Shown here one piece after another: positions 1 to 8,318 of a stretch of 64,000 nucleotides of DNA. Below the pieces are notes generated by a model that made no database searches, was not told where the DNA came from, and saw nothing but the letters and a program-made list of their open reading frames with translations. Numbering within the stretch: position 1 is the first letter of the stretch; the number at the start of each line of letters is the position of its first letter. Origin of the DNA: Pseudomonas paraglycinae (lineage in GTDB: Bacteria; Pseudomonadota; Gammaproteobacteria; Pseudomonadales; Pseudomonadaceae). The stretch covers positions 173,407 to 237,406 of the forward strand of contig NZ_BQHR01000012.1 in NCBI RefSeq assembly GCF_021601625.1. The letters are read 5' to 3'. The translations under genes were made by a program, and so were the position numbers.

Positions 1-684
1 GCGTTGCCACAGCGCATAGTCGCGGTAATGCACGGTGATCGCCGGCAATTGTGGCTCGCGCCCGGCCACCAGCGCATCGTAGGTGCGCATGAATTCATCG
101 ATGAGAATGTTCATCGACCAGCCGTCGGCAATGATGTGGTGCAGCGTCAGCAACAGCACGTGTTCCTGCGCGTCCAGCCGCAGCAGACGCAGGCTCAGCA
201 ACGGCCCGCTTTCCAGATCGAAGGCTTGCGTGGCCTCCGCCATCATGTGCTGACGGGCCAGCGGCCAGCGCTGATCCTCGGGCAACGCGCTCAGGTCAGT
301 GAGGGTCAGCTTGACGGGCTGCGGTTCGGCGACTTTCTGGAAAGCTTGTTCGCCCTCCTGACCGAACGTGGTGCGCAGGCACTCATGCCGCGCCGCCAGC
401 AGACTGAACGCCTGCTCCAGCGCCTCGGGCTGCAACTCACCGCTCAGGCGCACGGCCATTGGCAGGTTGTAGGCGGCGCTTTGCGGATCCATCTGCCAGA
501 GAAACCACATCCGCTGCTGGGCATAGGACAAGCCGTCACGCTCGGCGGCCCCGATGCAGGCGGTCATGGGCAGCTGCGCAAAATTGATCCCTTCACGGGC
601 CATGCCGGCGAGGAACAAACGACGTTTGTCCTGAGGCAATTCGATAAAGCGGCGGGCTAGTTTCTGTGCGTCTGCGGCATTCAT
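1..684 (-). CDS. Non-ribosomal peptide synthetase, N-terminal part (pyoverdine PvdI-like), partial
   Basis: Reverse-strand frame open from an ATG at 684 to the left window edge, so only the first 228 residues are visible. They form the start of a condensation domain: an early SYAQQRMWFL core motif and the catalytic HHxxxDG motif as HHIIADG. The N-terminus (MNAADAQKLARRFIELP) resembles, from memory, PvdI of P. aeruginosa, which builds part of the pyoverdine peptide chain. An AAGGA lies 8 bases before the ATG. A textbook PvdS promoter lies about 60 bp upstream (742-765), supporting a siderophore role. Starting directly with a condensation domain implies it accepts a chain from an upstream synthetase. 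Its modules and product cannot be read here. Other lipopeptide siderophore synthetases are the main alternative. Confidence 0.85.
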   Translation of the reverse strand, partial: MNAADAQKLARRFIELPQDKRRLFLAGMAREGINFAQLPMTACIGAAERDGLSYAQQRMWFLWQMDPQSAAYNLPMAVRLSGELQPEALEQAFSLLAARHECLRTTFGQEGEQAFQKVAEPQPVKLTLTDLSALPEDQRWPLARQHMMAEATQAFDLESGPLLSLRLLRLDAQEHVLLLTLHHIIADGWSMNILIDEFMRTYDALVAGREPQLPAITVHYRDYALWQR

Positions 685-741
685 GCATTGGGTCCTTGCT
701 GATCGGCGGCGTGACCAGGAGGCCCGGTCGTATCAACAAGA

Positions 742-765
742 ACGAATGACAAACGCCATGATTTA
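742..765 (-). promoter_or_regulatory. PvdS (iron-starvation sigma factor) promoter of the NRPS
   Basis: On the reverse strand CTAAAT (TAAAT at 765-761) is followed by exactly 16 bases and then CGT (744-742). This matches the established PvdS-dependent promoter pattern TAAAT-N16-CGT. It lies 58 bp before the NRPS start codon, so the synthetase has its own iron-starvation promoter rather than relying only on read-through from the hydroxylase gene. Confidence 0.8.
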
Positions 766-817
766 GCGGGGCCGGGCAATCCCCGGCCGACGGTTGCCGG
801 GACTGGCGCACAAACGC

Positions 818-842
818 CGAAGCCGGCTCACGACCGGCTTCG
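818..842 (-). terminator. Hairpin after the hydroxylase gene
   Basis: Perfect 9-bp inverted repeat CGAAGCCGG/CCGGCTTCG with a 7-base loop, 30 bp beyond the stop of the hydroxylase gene and upstream of the NRPS promoter. There is no good T-run (GCGTTTGT follows), so it is a weak terminator or an attenuating hairpin. Confidence 0.4.
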
Positions 843-871
843 ACAACCACCCGCTCACCTGCTGCGACGGG

Positions 872-1855
872 TCAGAGGGCGTCCTGGGAGTGACCTTCGG
901 CCATGGCCACGATTACCTTGCGCGGGCCTTCGAACGGCGAGCGGGCATGGGCCGACAACATGTTGTCGAGCATCAGCACATCGCCCTCCTGCCACGGGAA
1001 GCTGATGGCGCATTCGTCGAGCACCGCACGTATCTGGCTCAACACTTCATCCTCGATGGGCGAACCGTCACCGTAGTAGACGTTACGCGGCAGGTCTTCT
1101 TCATCGACGATGTCCAGCAGGCTCTCGCGCACCTCCGGTTGCAGGTTGGAGATGTGGAACAGGTGCGCCTGATTGAACCAGACCATGTCCCCGGTGACCG
1201 GATGCCGGGCCACTGCCTGACAGGTCTGGCGGGTACGCAGTTCGCCGTCGTCCTTCCATTCGCAGACAATGCCGTGGGCCTGGCAGTAGGCCTCGACCTC
1301 GGCCTGGTCTTCGGTGTTGAACACATCTTCCCAGGCCACATCCAGGCCGTTGCCGAAGTTGCGCACATACATCAGACCCTTGCTGACGAAGCGCTCGCGG
1401 ATCGCCACCGGAATCCGGCGATACACTTCGCGACTGTCGGCAATCGGCGTTTCGCCACCGGACCTGGCCGCGATCATGCTGTAGAACCAGATCTTCATCG
1501 GCCAGTCCCGGGAGTAGGCCTGCTCGTTGTGCAGCGGAATACTCTGGTGCGCCGGGTATTCGGTGGAGGTGTACACCCCCTGGGTCACGTTGGTCCGTGG
1601 CGTGGAGCCGAACTCATAGTTCAGCAGCGGATGGCCGAAGCTCGCCGCAAACTCGCGAAAGCGCTCCGCGCCCTCCAGCCGGAATCCACGAAACAGCAAA
1701 CCGCCGTCTTGCAGCAGATGCTTATCGACCAGCTCTTTCAATTCGTCGAACACCGCCAGCAAGTCGGTATCGGCGTCGCTCGCCTCCACCAGCAGCGGCA
1801 GGCGACCGCGATGCGGCAACAACGGACGGACGGAAAATCCCTCAGCAACAGCCAT
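872..1855 (-). CDS. SyrP-like aspartyl beta-hydroxylase (TauD/TfdA-family Fe(II)/2-oxoglutarate dioxygenase)
   Basis: A 327-residue protein of the TauD/TfdA fold. The iron-binding triad is visible as His109-x-Glu111 (HNEQ, the H-x-E form typical of the SyrP branch) and His303 (AHARSPF); Arg312 probably binds 2-oxoglutarate. SyrP-type enzymes hydroxylate the beta carbon of aspartate held on an NRPS carrier domain, and beta-hydroxyaspartate is a known iron ligand in many pyoverdines. The start was set at the ATG at 1855, which has AGGAGG 7 bases upstream; an upstream TTG in frame would lie inside that ribosome site. It follows the thioesterase gene by 39 bp and is probably cotranscribed with it from the promoter at 2671-2694. 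The substrate is inferred from family and location. Confidence 0.8.
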   Translation of the reverse strand: MAVAEGFSVRPLLPHRGRLPLLVEASDADTDLLAVFDELKELVDKHLLQDGGLLFRGFRLEGAERFREFAASFGHPLLNYEFGSTPRTNVTQGVYTSTEYPAHQSIPLHNEQAYSRDWPMKIWFYSMIAARSGGETPIADSREVYRRIPVAIRERFVSKGLMYVRNFGNGLDVAWEDVFNTEDQAEVEAYCQAHGIVCEWKDDGELRTRQTCQAVARHPVTGDMVWFNQAHLFHISNLQPEVRESLLDIVDEEDLPRNVYYGDGSPIEDEVLSQIRAVLDECAISFPWQEGDVLMLDNMLSAHARSPFEGPRKVIVAMAEGHSQDAL

Positions 1856-1894
1856 GACTGGCCTCCTCAAAACACTCGATTGGTGAACCGCGCT

Positions 1895-2635
1895 TTACAG
1901 CGCCGGTGCCGCCGACAGCGCATGGCGCCGGTGATGGGCTTCCAGGTGATTCTTGAGCGTGCGGATGACCCGGGCTTCATGCTCATGAATGAAGAAGTGC
2001 CCACCGGTCATCATGTCCACCGAGAAACTGCCCAGCGTCTCTTTGCTCCAGCCGATCAACTGTTCGGTGGTCGCCCGGTCTTCCTTGCCGCCCAGCACAT
2101 GCACCGGGCAATTGAGCAGTGGCCGCTCGATCGGCGTGAAGCGTCCGCACATCATGAAATCGGCGCGCAGGACCGGCAGCGTCAGGCTCATCAACTCCTG
2201 ATTGGCCAGTACTTCTTCGCTGGTGCCCTGAAAGGTGCGCAGCTGTTCGATCAGCTCTTCGTCGCTGCGCGGCTCGGAAAAACCACGATCGTAATCGCTG
2301 CGCATGCTCGGGGCGGCGGTGCCGGAGGCGAACAGCGCCACCGGCTCGGGGGCTCCAAGATCGCGAAAGGCGTGGGCCAGCTCGCACGCGAGCAGCGCGC
2401 CCAGGCTATGCCCGAACAGCGCATAGGGCGCTTGCAGCGAAGGTTTATGCTCGCGCGCCAGTTGCCGGGCCAGGGCCCGCATGTCGATTTGCAGGGGTTC
2501 GTCGTAGCGCGCGCCGCGTCCGGGCAACTCCACCGGTTGCAGTTGCATCCACGACGGCAGCTGGCGCCGCCAGCGGCTGTAGACCATGGCGCTGGCGCCC
2601 GAATAGGGCAGGCACAGCAGTGTCAGCTTTGTCAC
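1895..2635 (-). CDS. Type II thioesterase of the siderophore cluster (PvdG-like)
   Basis: A 246-residue alpha/beta hydrolase of the external thioesterase family that clears misprimed carrier domains of NRPS lines. Visible catalytic triad: Ser77 in GHSLG, Asp186 in GGKED, His213 in GGHFFIHEHE. The opening LLCLPYSGASA is typical of these enzymes. It starts with GTG at 2635, preceded by GAGG 8 bases upstream. It lies first in a leftward unit with the hydroxylase, behind a near-consensus iron-starvation promoter. PvdG is the P. aeruginosa counterpart, but orthology rather than paralogy is not shown here. Confidence 0.85.
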   Translation of the reverse strand: MTKLTLLCLPYSGASAMVYSRWRRQLPSWMQLQPVELPGRGARYDEPLQIDMRALARQLAREHKPSLQAPYALFGHSLGALLACELAHAFRDLGAPEPVALFASGTAAPSMRSDYDRGFSEPRSDEELIEQLRTFQGTSEEVLANQELMSLTLPVLRADFMMCGRFTPIERPLLNCPVHVLGGKEDRATTEQLIGWSKETLGSFSVDMMTGGHFFIHEHEARVIRTLKNHLEAHHRRHALSAAPAL

Positions 2636-2670
2636 CGCGTTTACCTCAATGGGTTATCTGTAAAAGAGAA

Positions 2671-2694
2671 CGGATGAGGCACGACGGGAATTAG
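2671..2694 (-). promoter_or_regulatory. Probable PvdS promoter of the thioesterase-hydroxylase unit
   Basis: The reverse strand reads CTAATTCCC, then CGT placed 16 bases after TAATT. Compared with TAAAT-N16-CGT there is one mismatch in the -35 element. It sits in the 71-bp gap between the MFS gene and the thioesterase, 36 bp before the GTG start, where a promoter would be expected. Confidence 0.55.
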
Positions 2695-2706
2695 TCCGGG
2701 TGACGA

Positions 2707-3879
2707 TCACTTCAAATGACGGAAACTCTGCACCGCCGAGCCCAGCACCACCGCCCCGGCGGCAATCGCCAGCCAGAAGCCGCTGCGGGCACCGAATGCG
2801 TCCACCAGCGCGCCGGAACCGGCAGCGCCGATGGCCACGCCGATGCTCAGACCGGTCACCAGCCAGGTCAGGCCTTCGGTGAGTTTGGCCGGCGGCACGA
2901 TGCGCTCGATCAACGCCATCGCCACGATCAGGGTCGGCGAGAAGAACAGCCCGGCGATGAACACCGCGACGGCCAACCCGAAGATGTTGGTCGCCAGCAG
3001 CAACGGCAGCGTGGTCACCGCTGTCGCCAGACCGCCGTAGAGAAACAGGCGCGGCAACGGCAGCTTCGAGCGCATCGCACCGAAGGCGATACCCGCCAGA
3101 CAGGAACCGATGGCGTACACCGACAACACGATGCTCGCCGCCGCCGGCTGGCCCTGCTGCTGGGCGAACGCGACGCTGACCACATCCACCACGCCGACAA
3201 TCACGCCCATGGCGAGCATCAACGCCAGCAGCCATTGCACGTCGGTCGAGCGAATGATCGAGCCTTTATGCTCTGATTCGTGCGGATGTACCGGCGGCTC
3301 GGTGCTGCGCTGGGCGACGAATGCCGTGACGCCGATGGCCAGCATCAACAGTGCCGCCAGCGGTCCGGCCTCGGGAAACACACCGACGCACAAGCCTACC
3401 GACAGCGGCGGGCCGACGATAAAGCAGACTTCGTCGAGCACCGACTCCAGCGCATAAGCGGTCTGTAACTGCGGCTGGCCGCGATAGATTTCGGTCCAGC
3501 GCGCCCGCGCCATCGCCGACATGCTCGGCATGCAACCGGCCAGTGCTGCGCAGACAAACAGCGTCCAGGTCGGCGCTTGCAAACGGGTGCACAACAGCAA
3601 CATCAGCAACGCGCCCCCGCCGATCAGCGCCGCCACCGGCAGCACTCGCCCCTGGCCGAAACGGTCCACCAGCCGCGACACCTGCGGCGCGCAAAACGCC
3701 GTGGCCAGCGCAAACGTCGCCGCCACCCCACCCGCCAGCGCGTAGCCGCCGGTCAATTGCGAGAGCATGGTGATCACGCCGATGCCGGTCATGGAAATCG
3801 GCATGCGCGCGATCATCGCGGCAATCACAAAAGCCCGGGCGCCGGGGGCGTTGAACAGTTCGCGGTAAGGGTTTGCCAT
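2707..3879 (-). CDS. MFS transporter of the siderophore region
   Basis: A 390-residue, very hydrophobic protein with roughly twelve membrane segments, opening MANPYRELFNAPGARAFVIA. The ATG at 3879 is chosen because GAGG lies 9 bases upstream; the frame stays open further upstream, but that extension (Pro/Arg-rich, no ribosome site) does not look like transporter sequence. It is the upstream gene of the leftward cluster and could export a peptide product or precursor, or be an unrelated efflux pump. No iron-starvation promoter was found immediately upstream, so coregulation with the next genes is uncertain. Confidence 0.75.
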   Translation of the reverse strand: MANPYRELFNAPGARAFVIAAMIARMPISMTGIGVITMLSQLTGGYALAGGVAATFALATAFCAPQVSRLVDRFGQGRVLPVAALIGGGALLMLLLCTRLQAPTWTLFVCAALAGCMPSMSAMARARWTEIYRGQPQLQTAYALESVLDEVCFIVGPPLSVGLCVGVFPEAGPLAALLMLAIGVTAFVAQRSTEPPVHPHESEHKGSIIRSTDVQWLLALMLAMGVIVGVVDVVSVAFAQQQGQPAAASIVLSVYAIGSCLAGIAFGAMRSKLPLPRLFLYGGLATAVTTLPLLLATNIFGLAVAVFIAGLFFSPTLIVAMALIERIVPPAKLTEGLTWLVTGLSIGVAIGAAGSGALVDAFGARSGFWLAIAAGAVVLGSAVQSFRHLK

Positions 3880-4087
3880 CGGATGCAGCCTCATCAGGGG
3901 CGGCCAAGTTGCCACAAAGCCTGACGGCCGGGGAAGCGCGCAATTGTTGGTGGAATGTGAAGTCCCCAACGCACGCAGGGCCAATCGCTGCCGCATAAAC
4001 CTGTCGATGATTTCATTTACGCGGATGAACTCTCGCCGCCGCCCATCAGTCAGCTAAATAAGCTCTCAACCCAAGGCGCGACCCTGC

Positions 4088-4888
4088 ATGCAGATTTCCC
4101 TCGCCCGCCAAGTGGCACTGGTCACCGGCGCCAGTTCCGGCATCGGCCACGGCGCCGCCAAAGCCCTGGCCGCAGCCGGTGCTGCCGTGGTCATTAACTA
4201 CAACCGTCAGGCCGAACCCGCCGAAGCACTGGCCCGGCAGATCGTCGCCGACGGTGGACAGGCCATCGCCATCGGCGCCGATGTCTCGAAGGAAGAAGAC
4301 GTTGAGCGACTGTTCCAGCAAACCCTCGACGCCTTCGGAACACTAGACATTCTGGTGGCCAATTCCGGCCTGCAAAAAGACGCGGCGGCTGTGGATATGT
4401 CGCTGGCCGACTGGAATGCGGTGATCGGCGTCAACCTCACCGGCCAGTTCCTTTGCGCCCGCGCCGCGCTGCGGATCTTCAATCGCCAGGGCGTGCGCGA
4501 AGGCGTGTCGCGGGCCGCCGGCAAGATCATCCATATGAGCTCGGTGCACCAGCGCATTCCCTGGGCCGGGCACGTCAATTACGCCGCATCCAAGGGTGGC
4601 GTCGATCAATTGATGCAGACCCTGGCCCAGGAAGTCAGCCACCAGCGCATCCGCATCAACGGCATCGCACCGGGGGCGATCCGCACGGCCATCAATAAAG
4701 ACGCCACCGAAGGCGACGCCGCCCAGGCCCTGCTCAAACTCATCCCTTACGGGCGCATCGGCGATGTCGAGGACGTGGCCAACGCGGTGGTATTTCTCGC
4801 CTCCGATGCCTCCGACTACATCGTCGGCACCACCCTGTTCATCGACGGCGGCATGAGCCTCTATCCGGAGTTCCGTGGCAATGGCTGA
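4088..4888 (+). CDS. Short-chain dehydrogenase/reductase, glucose 1-dehydrogenase-like
   Basis: A 266-residue classical SDR. Cofactor motif TGASSGIG at residues 13-20, NSG (for NAG) at 92-94, catalytic Ser151 or Ser152, Tyr165 and Lys169 (YAASK), and a C-terminal FIDGG typical of the family. The overall pattern resembles glucose 1-dehydrogenases of the SDR type, which oxidise glucose to gluconolactone with NAD(P). The gene overlaps the next one by 8 bases, suggesting translational coupling to a GH15 glycosidase that could release glucose. The sugar substrate is inferred, not shown. Confidence 0.75.
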   Translation: MQISLARQVALVTGASSGIGHGAAKALAAAGAAVVINYNRQAEPAEALARQIVADGGQAIAIGADVSKEEDVERLFQQTLDAFGTLDILVANSGLQKDAAAVDMSLADWNAVIGVNLTGQFLCARAALRIFNRQGVREGVSRAAGKIIHMSSVHQRIPWAGHVNYAASKGGVDQLMQTLAQEVSHQRIRINGIAPGAIRTAINKDATEGDAAQALLKLIPYGRIGDVEDVANAVVFLASDASDYIVGTTLFIDGGMSLYPEFRGNG

Positions 4889-6710
4889 GCATCAATCCGA
4901 ACGACAAAGCCCCATCGACGCCCACGGCATCATTGGCGACATGCGCAGCGCCGCGCTGGTCAATGACAAGGGCAGCGTGGATTTTTTCTGCTGGCCGGAG
5001 TTCGACAGTCCGTCGATCTTCTGTTCGCTGCTCGATACCCCCGACGCGGGGATTTTCCAGTTGGCTCCGGATCTGCCCGATGCCCGACGCGAGCAGATTT
5101 ACCTGCCGGACACCAACGTCCTGCAAACCCGCTGGCTCAGCGATCACGCCGTGGTGGAAATCACCGACCTGCTGCCGATTGGCGACAACGACGATGCCTT
5201 GCCGCTGTTGATGCGCCGAGTGCGGGTGGTCAGCGGGCAGGCGACGTTTCATCTGCGCTGCGCGGTGCGGCATGACTACGCCCGCGCTGAGACCCGCGCC
5301 GTCATCGATAAACAGGATGTGCTGTTCAGCGCCAGCGGGCAGCCGACGCTGCGCCTGGCCTCGGATCAAACCCTGAACGTCGATAACAATGCGGCGGCTG
5401 CGCAATTCACCCTCAAACAGGATCAAACGGCGGCGTTCATGCTCGGCGCCAGCGACGATCCGCGCTTTGCCGAAGGCGCCGCGCAGCTGTGCATCGAACG
5501 CACGCTGAAGTTCTGGCGCGACTGGATCGGCCAGTCCAACTATCGCGGTCGCTGGCGGGAAATGGTCAACCGCTCGGCCCTCGCTCTGAAGTTGCTGACC
5601 TCACGCCAGCACGGCGCAATTCTCGCTGCCGCCACCTTCGGCCTGCCGGAAACACCCGGCGGCGAACGCAACTGGGACTACCGCTACACCTGGATCCGCG
5701 ACGCCTCGTTCACCGTTTACGCTTTCATGCGCCTGGGCTTTGTCGACGAAGCCAATGCCTACATGCGCTGGCTGCGCGGGCGGGTCAGCGATTGCAGCGG
5801 CCAGTCGTCGATGAAGCTGAACATCCTCTATGCGATCGACGGCCGCCAGGAACTGCCGGAAACCGAACTCACGCATTTGTCCGGCCATGGCGGCGCGAAA
5901 CCGGTACGGATCGGCAATGGCGCCTACGACCAGATTCAACTGGATATCTTCGGCGAACTGATGGACGCCGTTTATCTGGTCAACAAATACGGCGACGCGA
6001 TTTCCCACGAAGGCTGGAACCATGTGATGGAAGTGGTCGATCAGGTCTGTGAGACCTGGCAGACCAAGGACGTAGGCATCTGGGAAATGCGCGGTGAGCA
6101 ACATCACTTTCTGCACTCACGGCTGATGTGCTGGGTGGCGCTGGACCGGGCCATCCGCCTGGCCTCGAAACGCTCGCTGCCGGCGCCCTTCGCCCGCTGG
6201 GACCAGACCCGTCAGGCGATTCATGCCGACATCTGGGACAACTTCTGGAACGAAGAGCGCGGGCATTTCGTGCAGTACCAGGGCGGCACGGCGCTGGACG
6301 GCTCGATGTTGCTGATGCCGTTGGTGAGGTTCGTCAGCGCCAAGGATCCGAAATGGCTGGCGACGCTGGAAGCCATCGAAAAACACTTGGTGCGTGACGG
6401 CATGGTTTATCGCTATCGCAATGACGATGCGGGTATCGACGGATTGTCCGGCACCGAAGGCGCCTTCGCCGCGTGTTCATTCTGGTACGTGGAATGTCTG
6501 GCCCGCGCCGGGCAAGTAGAAAAGGCCCACCTGGAATTCGAACAATTGCTGCGCTACGCCAATCCGCTGGGGTTGTACGCGGAAGAGTTCGACAACCGAG
6601 GCCGGCATCTGGGCAACACACCACAGGCATTGACGCATCTGGCGCTGATCAGCGCGGCGAGTTTTCTGGATCGCAAGTTGAGTGGGGAGAAGAATTACTG
6701 GCAGCCGTAG
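4881..6710 (+). CDS. Glycoside hydrolase family 15 protein (glucoamylase/trehalase type)
   Basis: A 609-residue cytoplasmic protein with no signal peptide. The N-terminal beta-sandwich region contains GDMRSAALV and DFFCWPEFDSPSIF; the (alpha/alpha)6 catalytic barrel begins near WDYRYTWIRDASF. Candidate catalytic acids are Glu in GIWEMR (general acid) and in LYAEEFD (general base), as expected for GH15. Bacterial GH15 members include glucoamylases and the trehalases described in mycobacteria; cytoplasmic location and coupling to a sugar dehydrogenase favour a trehalose or glucoside substrate. The ATG at 4881 overlaps the dehydrogenase stop; an in-frame GTG lies 6 bases earlier. Confidence 0.85.
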   Translation: MAEHQSERQSPIDAHGIIGDMRSAALVNDKGSVDFFCWPEFDSPSIFCSLLDTPDAGIFQLAPDLPDARREQIYLPDTNVLQTRWLSDHAVVEITDLLPIGDNDDALPLLMRRVRVVSGQATFHLRCAVRHDYARAETRAVIDKQDVLFSASGQPTLRLASDQTLNVDNNAAAAQFTLKQDQTAAFMLGASDDPRFAEGAAQLCIERTLKFWRDWIGQSNYRGRWREMVNRSALALKLLTSRQHGAILAAATFGLPETPGGERNWDYRYTWIRDASFTVYAFMRLGFVDEANAYMRWLRGRVSDCSGQSSMKLNILYAIDGRQELPETELTHLSGHGGAKPVRIGNGAYDQIQLDIFGELMDAVYLVNKYGDAISHEGWNHVMEVVDQVCETWQTKDVGIWEMRGEQHHFLHSRLMCWVALDRAIRLASKRSLPAPFARWDQTRQAIHADIWDNFWNEERGHFVQYQGGTALDGSMLLMPLVRFVSAKDPKWLATLEAIEKHLVRDGMVYRYRNDDAGIDGLSGTEGAFAACSFWYVECLARAGQVEKAHLEFEQLLRYANPLGLYAEEFDNRGRHLGNTPQALTHLALISAASFLDRKLSGEKNYWQP

Positions 6711-7017
6711 TCATCCTTCTTCGCCAGTGCCTGTAAGAAAGATCTCAACTCCGATCGCCGTTTGTAGGATGACTACCTACGAACGGCAAACACCCCCGAG
6801 CCTTGCGGTTGAAGGGCTGGCCCACACAATCGATTCCTTTCGATACAACTTGTTGATGGCACGGCCTACAGAAACCTGCCAACCCCGTTAACGCTTGGCC
6901 CACAACTCACACTTACACCCCGAAATACCTTGTTGCCAGCTGTTACATCGCCCCCTACCATCCACCGCAACGGGCACAGCGGAGCTGTCCAATAAAAACC
7001 CGATTCAAGGAACCAGA
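6711..7017. other. Intergenic region with one palindrome, no gene seen
   Basis: A 307-bp gap between the GH15 gene and the hypothetical gene at 7018. It contains the palindrome at 6757-6787. A second short match (GTAGTCATCC at the end of the GH15 gene) is the inverse of GGATGACTAC inside that palindrome. No convincing open frame with a ribosome site was found. Confidence 0.6.
6757..6787. repeat. Stem-loop palindrome
   Basis: GCCGTTTGTAGG and CCTACGAACGGC form a 12-bp inverted repeat with one mismatch around a 7-base ATGACTA loop. No T-run follows, so it may be an operator or a short intergenic repeat rather than a terminator. Confidence 0.5.
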
Positions 7018-7407
7018 ATGAGCCAACGCATCCACCGCCTGATCGACACCCCACTACGCACCGGCCTCAAGCGCGACGAACTGTGGGAAGCCGCCGACAA
7101 GGGCCTGATCAAATGCTGGGAAATCGGCCGCCAGCGCGCCGCCCGTTTCCCCGACCTCGCCCAACGCTGCAGTGCCGATGAACTGCCGGTACTGGGCTGG
7201 AAAGGCGGGGTCAGTCGCAGCCTGAAGAAGAATGAAAAATACGGATCGCTGAAATACCTGGCCCAGTGGCAAGGGTTGCGTGGGGAAGATCTGGATATTG
7301 ATCTGGGCGCCGAGCGGGTCATGACCTGCTCGCGGACGAAAATGGTGGTGACGTTTACGCCGGATCGCAGCAAGTATTTCAATCAGGTGGCGGAAGCCGA
7401 GGTGTAA
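7018..7407 (+). CDS. Hypothetical protein, 129 residues
   Basis: Not recognised. ATG at 7018 is preceded by AAGGA. The protein is soluble, basic in the middle (SRSLKKNEKYGSLKYLAQ) and has no signal peptide or membrane segment; Trp- and Lys-rich stretches could suit nucleic-acid or protein binding, but nothing diagnostic is visible. The next gene starts 11 bp after its stop, so the two may be cotranscribed. The frame remains open upstream to 6895, but that part lacks a ribosome site and has unusual composition, so it was left out. Confidence 0.6.
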   Translation: MSQRIHRLIDTPLRTGLKRDELWEAADKGLIKCWEIGRQRAARFPDLAQRCSADELPVLGWKGGVSRSLKKNEKYGSLKYLAQWQGLRGEDLDIDLGAERVMTCSRTKMVVTFTPDRSKYFNQVAEAEV

Positions 7408-7418
7408 GGAGACTTTCC

Positions 7419-8318
7419 ATGACCCGTGCCGAAATCCGATTCAGCCACACCCCAAGCCTGACCATCGGCTATGAGCATCACGGCCCGGAAAACGGCACGC
7501 CGGTCATCCTCCTCCACGGCTTCGCCTACTCCCCCCGCGCCTACGACGAAATCGCCCCGCCCCTCGCTGCCCTGGGCTACCGGGTGATCGTGCCGTACTT
7601 GCGCGGTTACGGCCCGACCCGTTTCAACAGCCCGGACACGCCGCGTTCCGGCCAGCAAGCGGCGCTGGCGCAGGATCTGCTGGATCTGATGGATGCACTG
7701 GGGATCGAACAAGCGACATTGTGCGGTTACGACTGGGGCGGTCGGGCGGCGTGCATTGTGGCGGCGCTGTTTCCCGAGCGCGTGCGCGGGTTGGTGACGG
7801 GCGATGGCTATAACCTGCAAGACATTCCGAATTCGATCCAGCCGCTGGATCCGCAGAGCGAGCATCGCTACTGGTATCAGTACTACTTCCATACGCCCCG
7901 TGGCGTTGAAGGGCTGACGCAAAACCGGCGGGCGCTGTGCGAGTTGCTCTGGCAGTTGTGGTCACCGACCTGGGCGCGGAACGCCGAGCGTTATCCGCTG
8001 AGCGCGCCGGCGTTCGATAACCCGGACTTCGTCGAGGTGGTGATTCACTCTTATCGCCATCGCTTCATGTATGCGCCGGGCGATCCGGCGCTGGAGTGGA
8101 TGGAGCAGGCGCTGGAGAAACAACCGGCGATCGGCGTGCCGACGATTTCGCTGTGCGGTGCGGATGATGGCGTTGGCCCGGCGCCGGAAGACGATGAAGA
8201 TGCCCACCACTTCACCGGGATTTACGAGCGGCGGGTGCTGGCGGGTGTCGGGCATAACATTCCCGAGGAAGCGCCGGGCGAAACACTCAAGGCATTACTG
8301 GATCTGCTCCAGCGCTGA
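7419..8318 (+). CDS. Alpha/beta hydrolase with Asp nucleophile (epoxide hydrolase/haloalkane dehalogenase type)
   Basis: A 299-residue alpha/beta hydrolase. HGF at residues 33-35 forms the oxyanion region. The nucleophile elbow reads CGYDWGG with Asp105 in place of Ser, the signature of soluble epoxide hydrolases and haloalkane dehalogenases. The catalytic His is His279 in GVGHNIPEE. Substrate unknown. Its 3' end overlaps the convergent GlxA-type regulator gene by 32 bases. A hydrolase of reactive small molecules beside an isonitrile hydratase fits a detoxification or catabolic neighbourhood, which is inference only. Confidence 0.8.
   Translation: MTRAEIRFSHTPSLTIGYEHHGPENGTPVILLHGFAYSPRAYDEIAPPLAALGYRVIVPYLRGYGPTRFNSPDTPRSGQQAALAQDLLDLMDALGIEQATLCGYDWGGRAACIVAALFPERVRGLVTGDGYNLQDIPNSIQPLDPQSEHRYWYQYYFHTPRGVEGLTQNRRALCELLWQLWSPTWARNAERYPLSAPAFDNPDFVEVVIHSYRHRFMYAPGDPALEWMEQALEKQPAIGVPTISLCGADDGVGPAPEDDEDAHHFTGIYERRVLAGVGHNIPEEAPGETLKALLDLLQR

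Noticed and set aside
794-2677. A 627-codon open frame antisense to the hydroxylase and thioesterase
   Set aside because: Both reverse-strand genes have complete catalytic motifs and ribosome sites.
3890-3990. Iron-starvation promoter for the MFS gene
   Set aside because: The TAAAT on the reverse strand has no CGT at 16-17 bases; another candidate has two mismatches in the -35 element.
4055-4079. TAAAT before the SDR gene as an iron-starvation promoter
   Set aside because: The bases 16-17 positions on read GCG/CGC, not CGT, and the gene is not siderophore-related.
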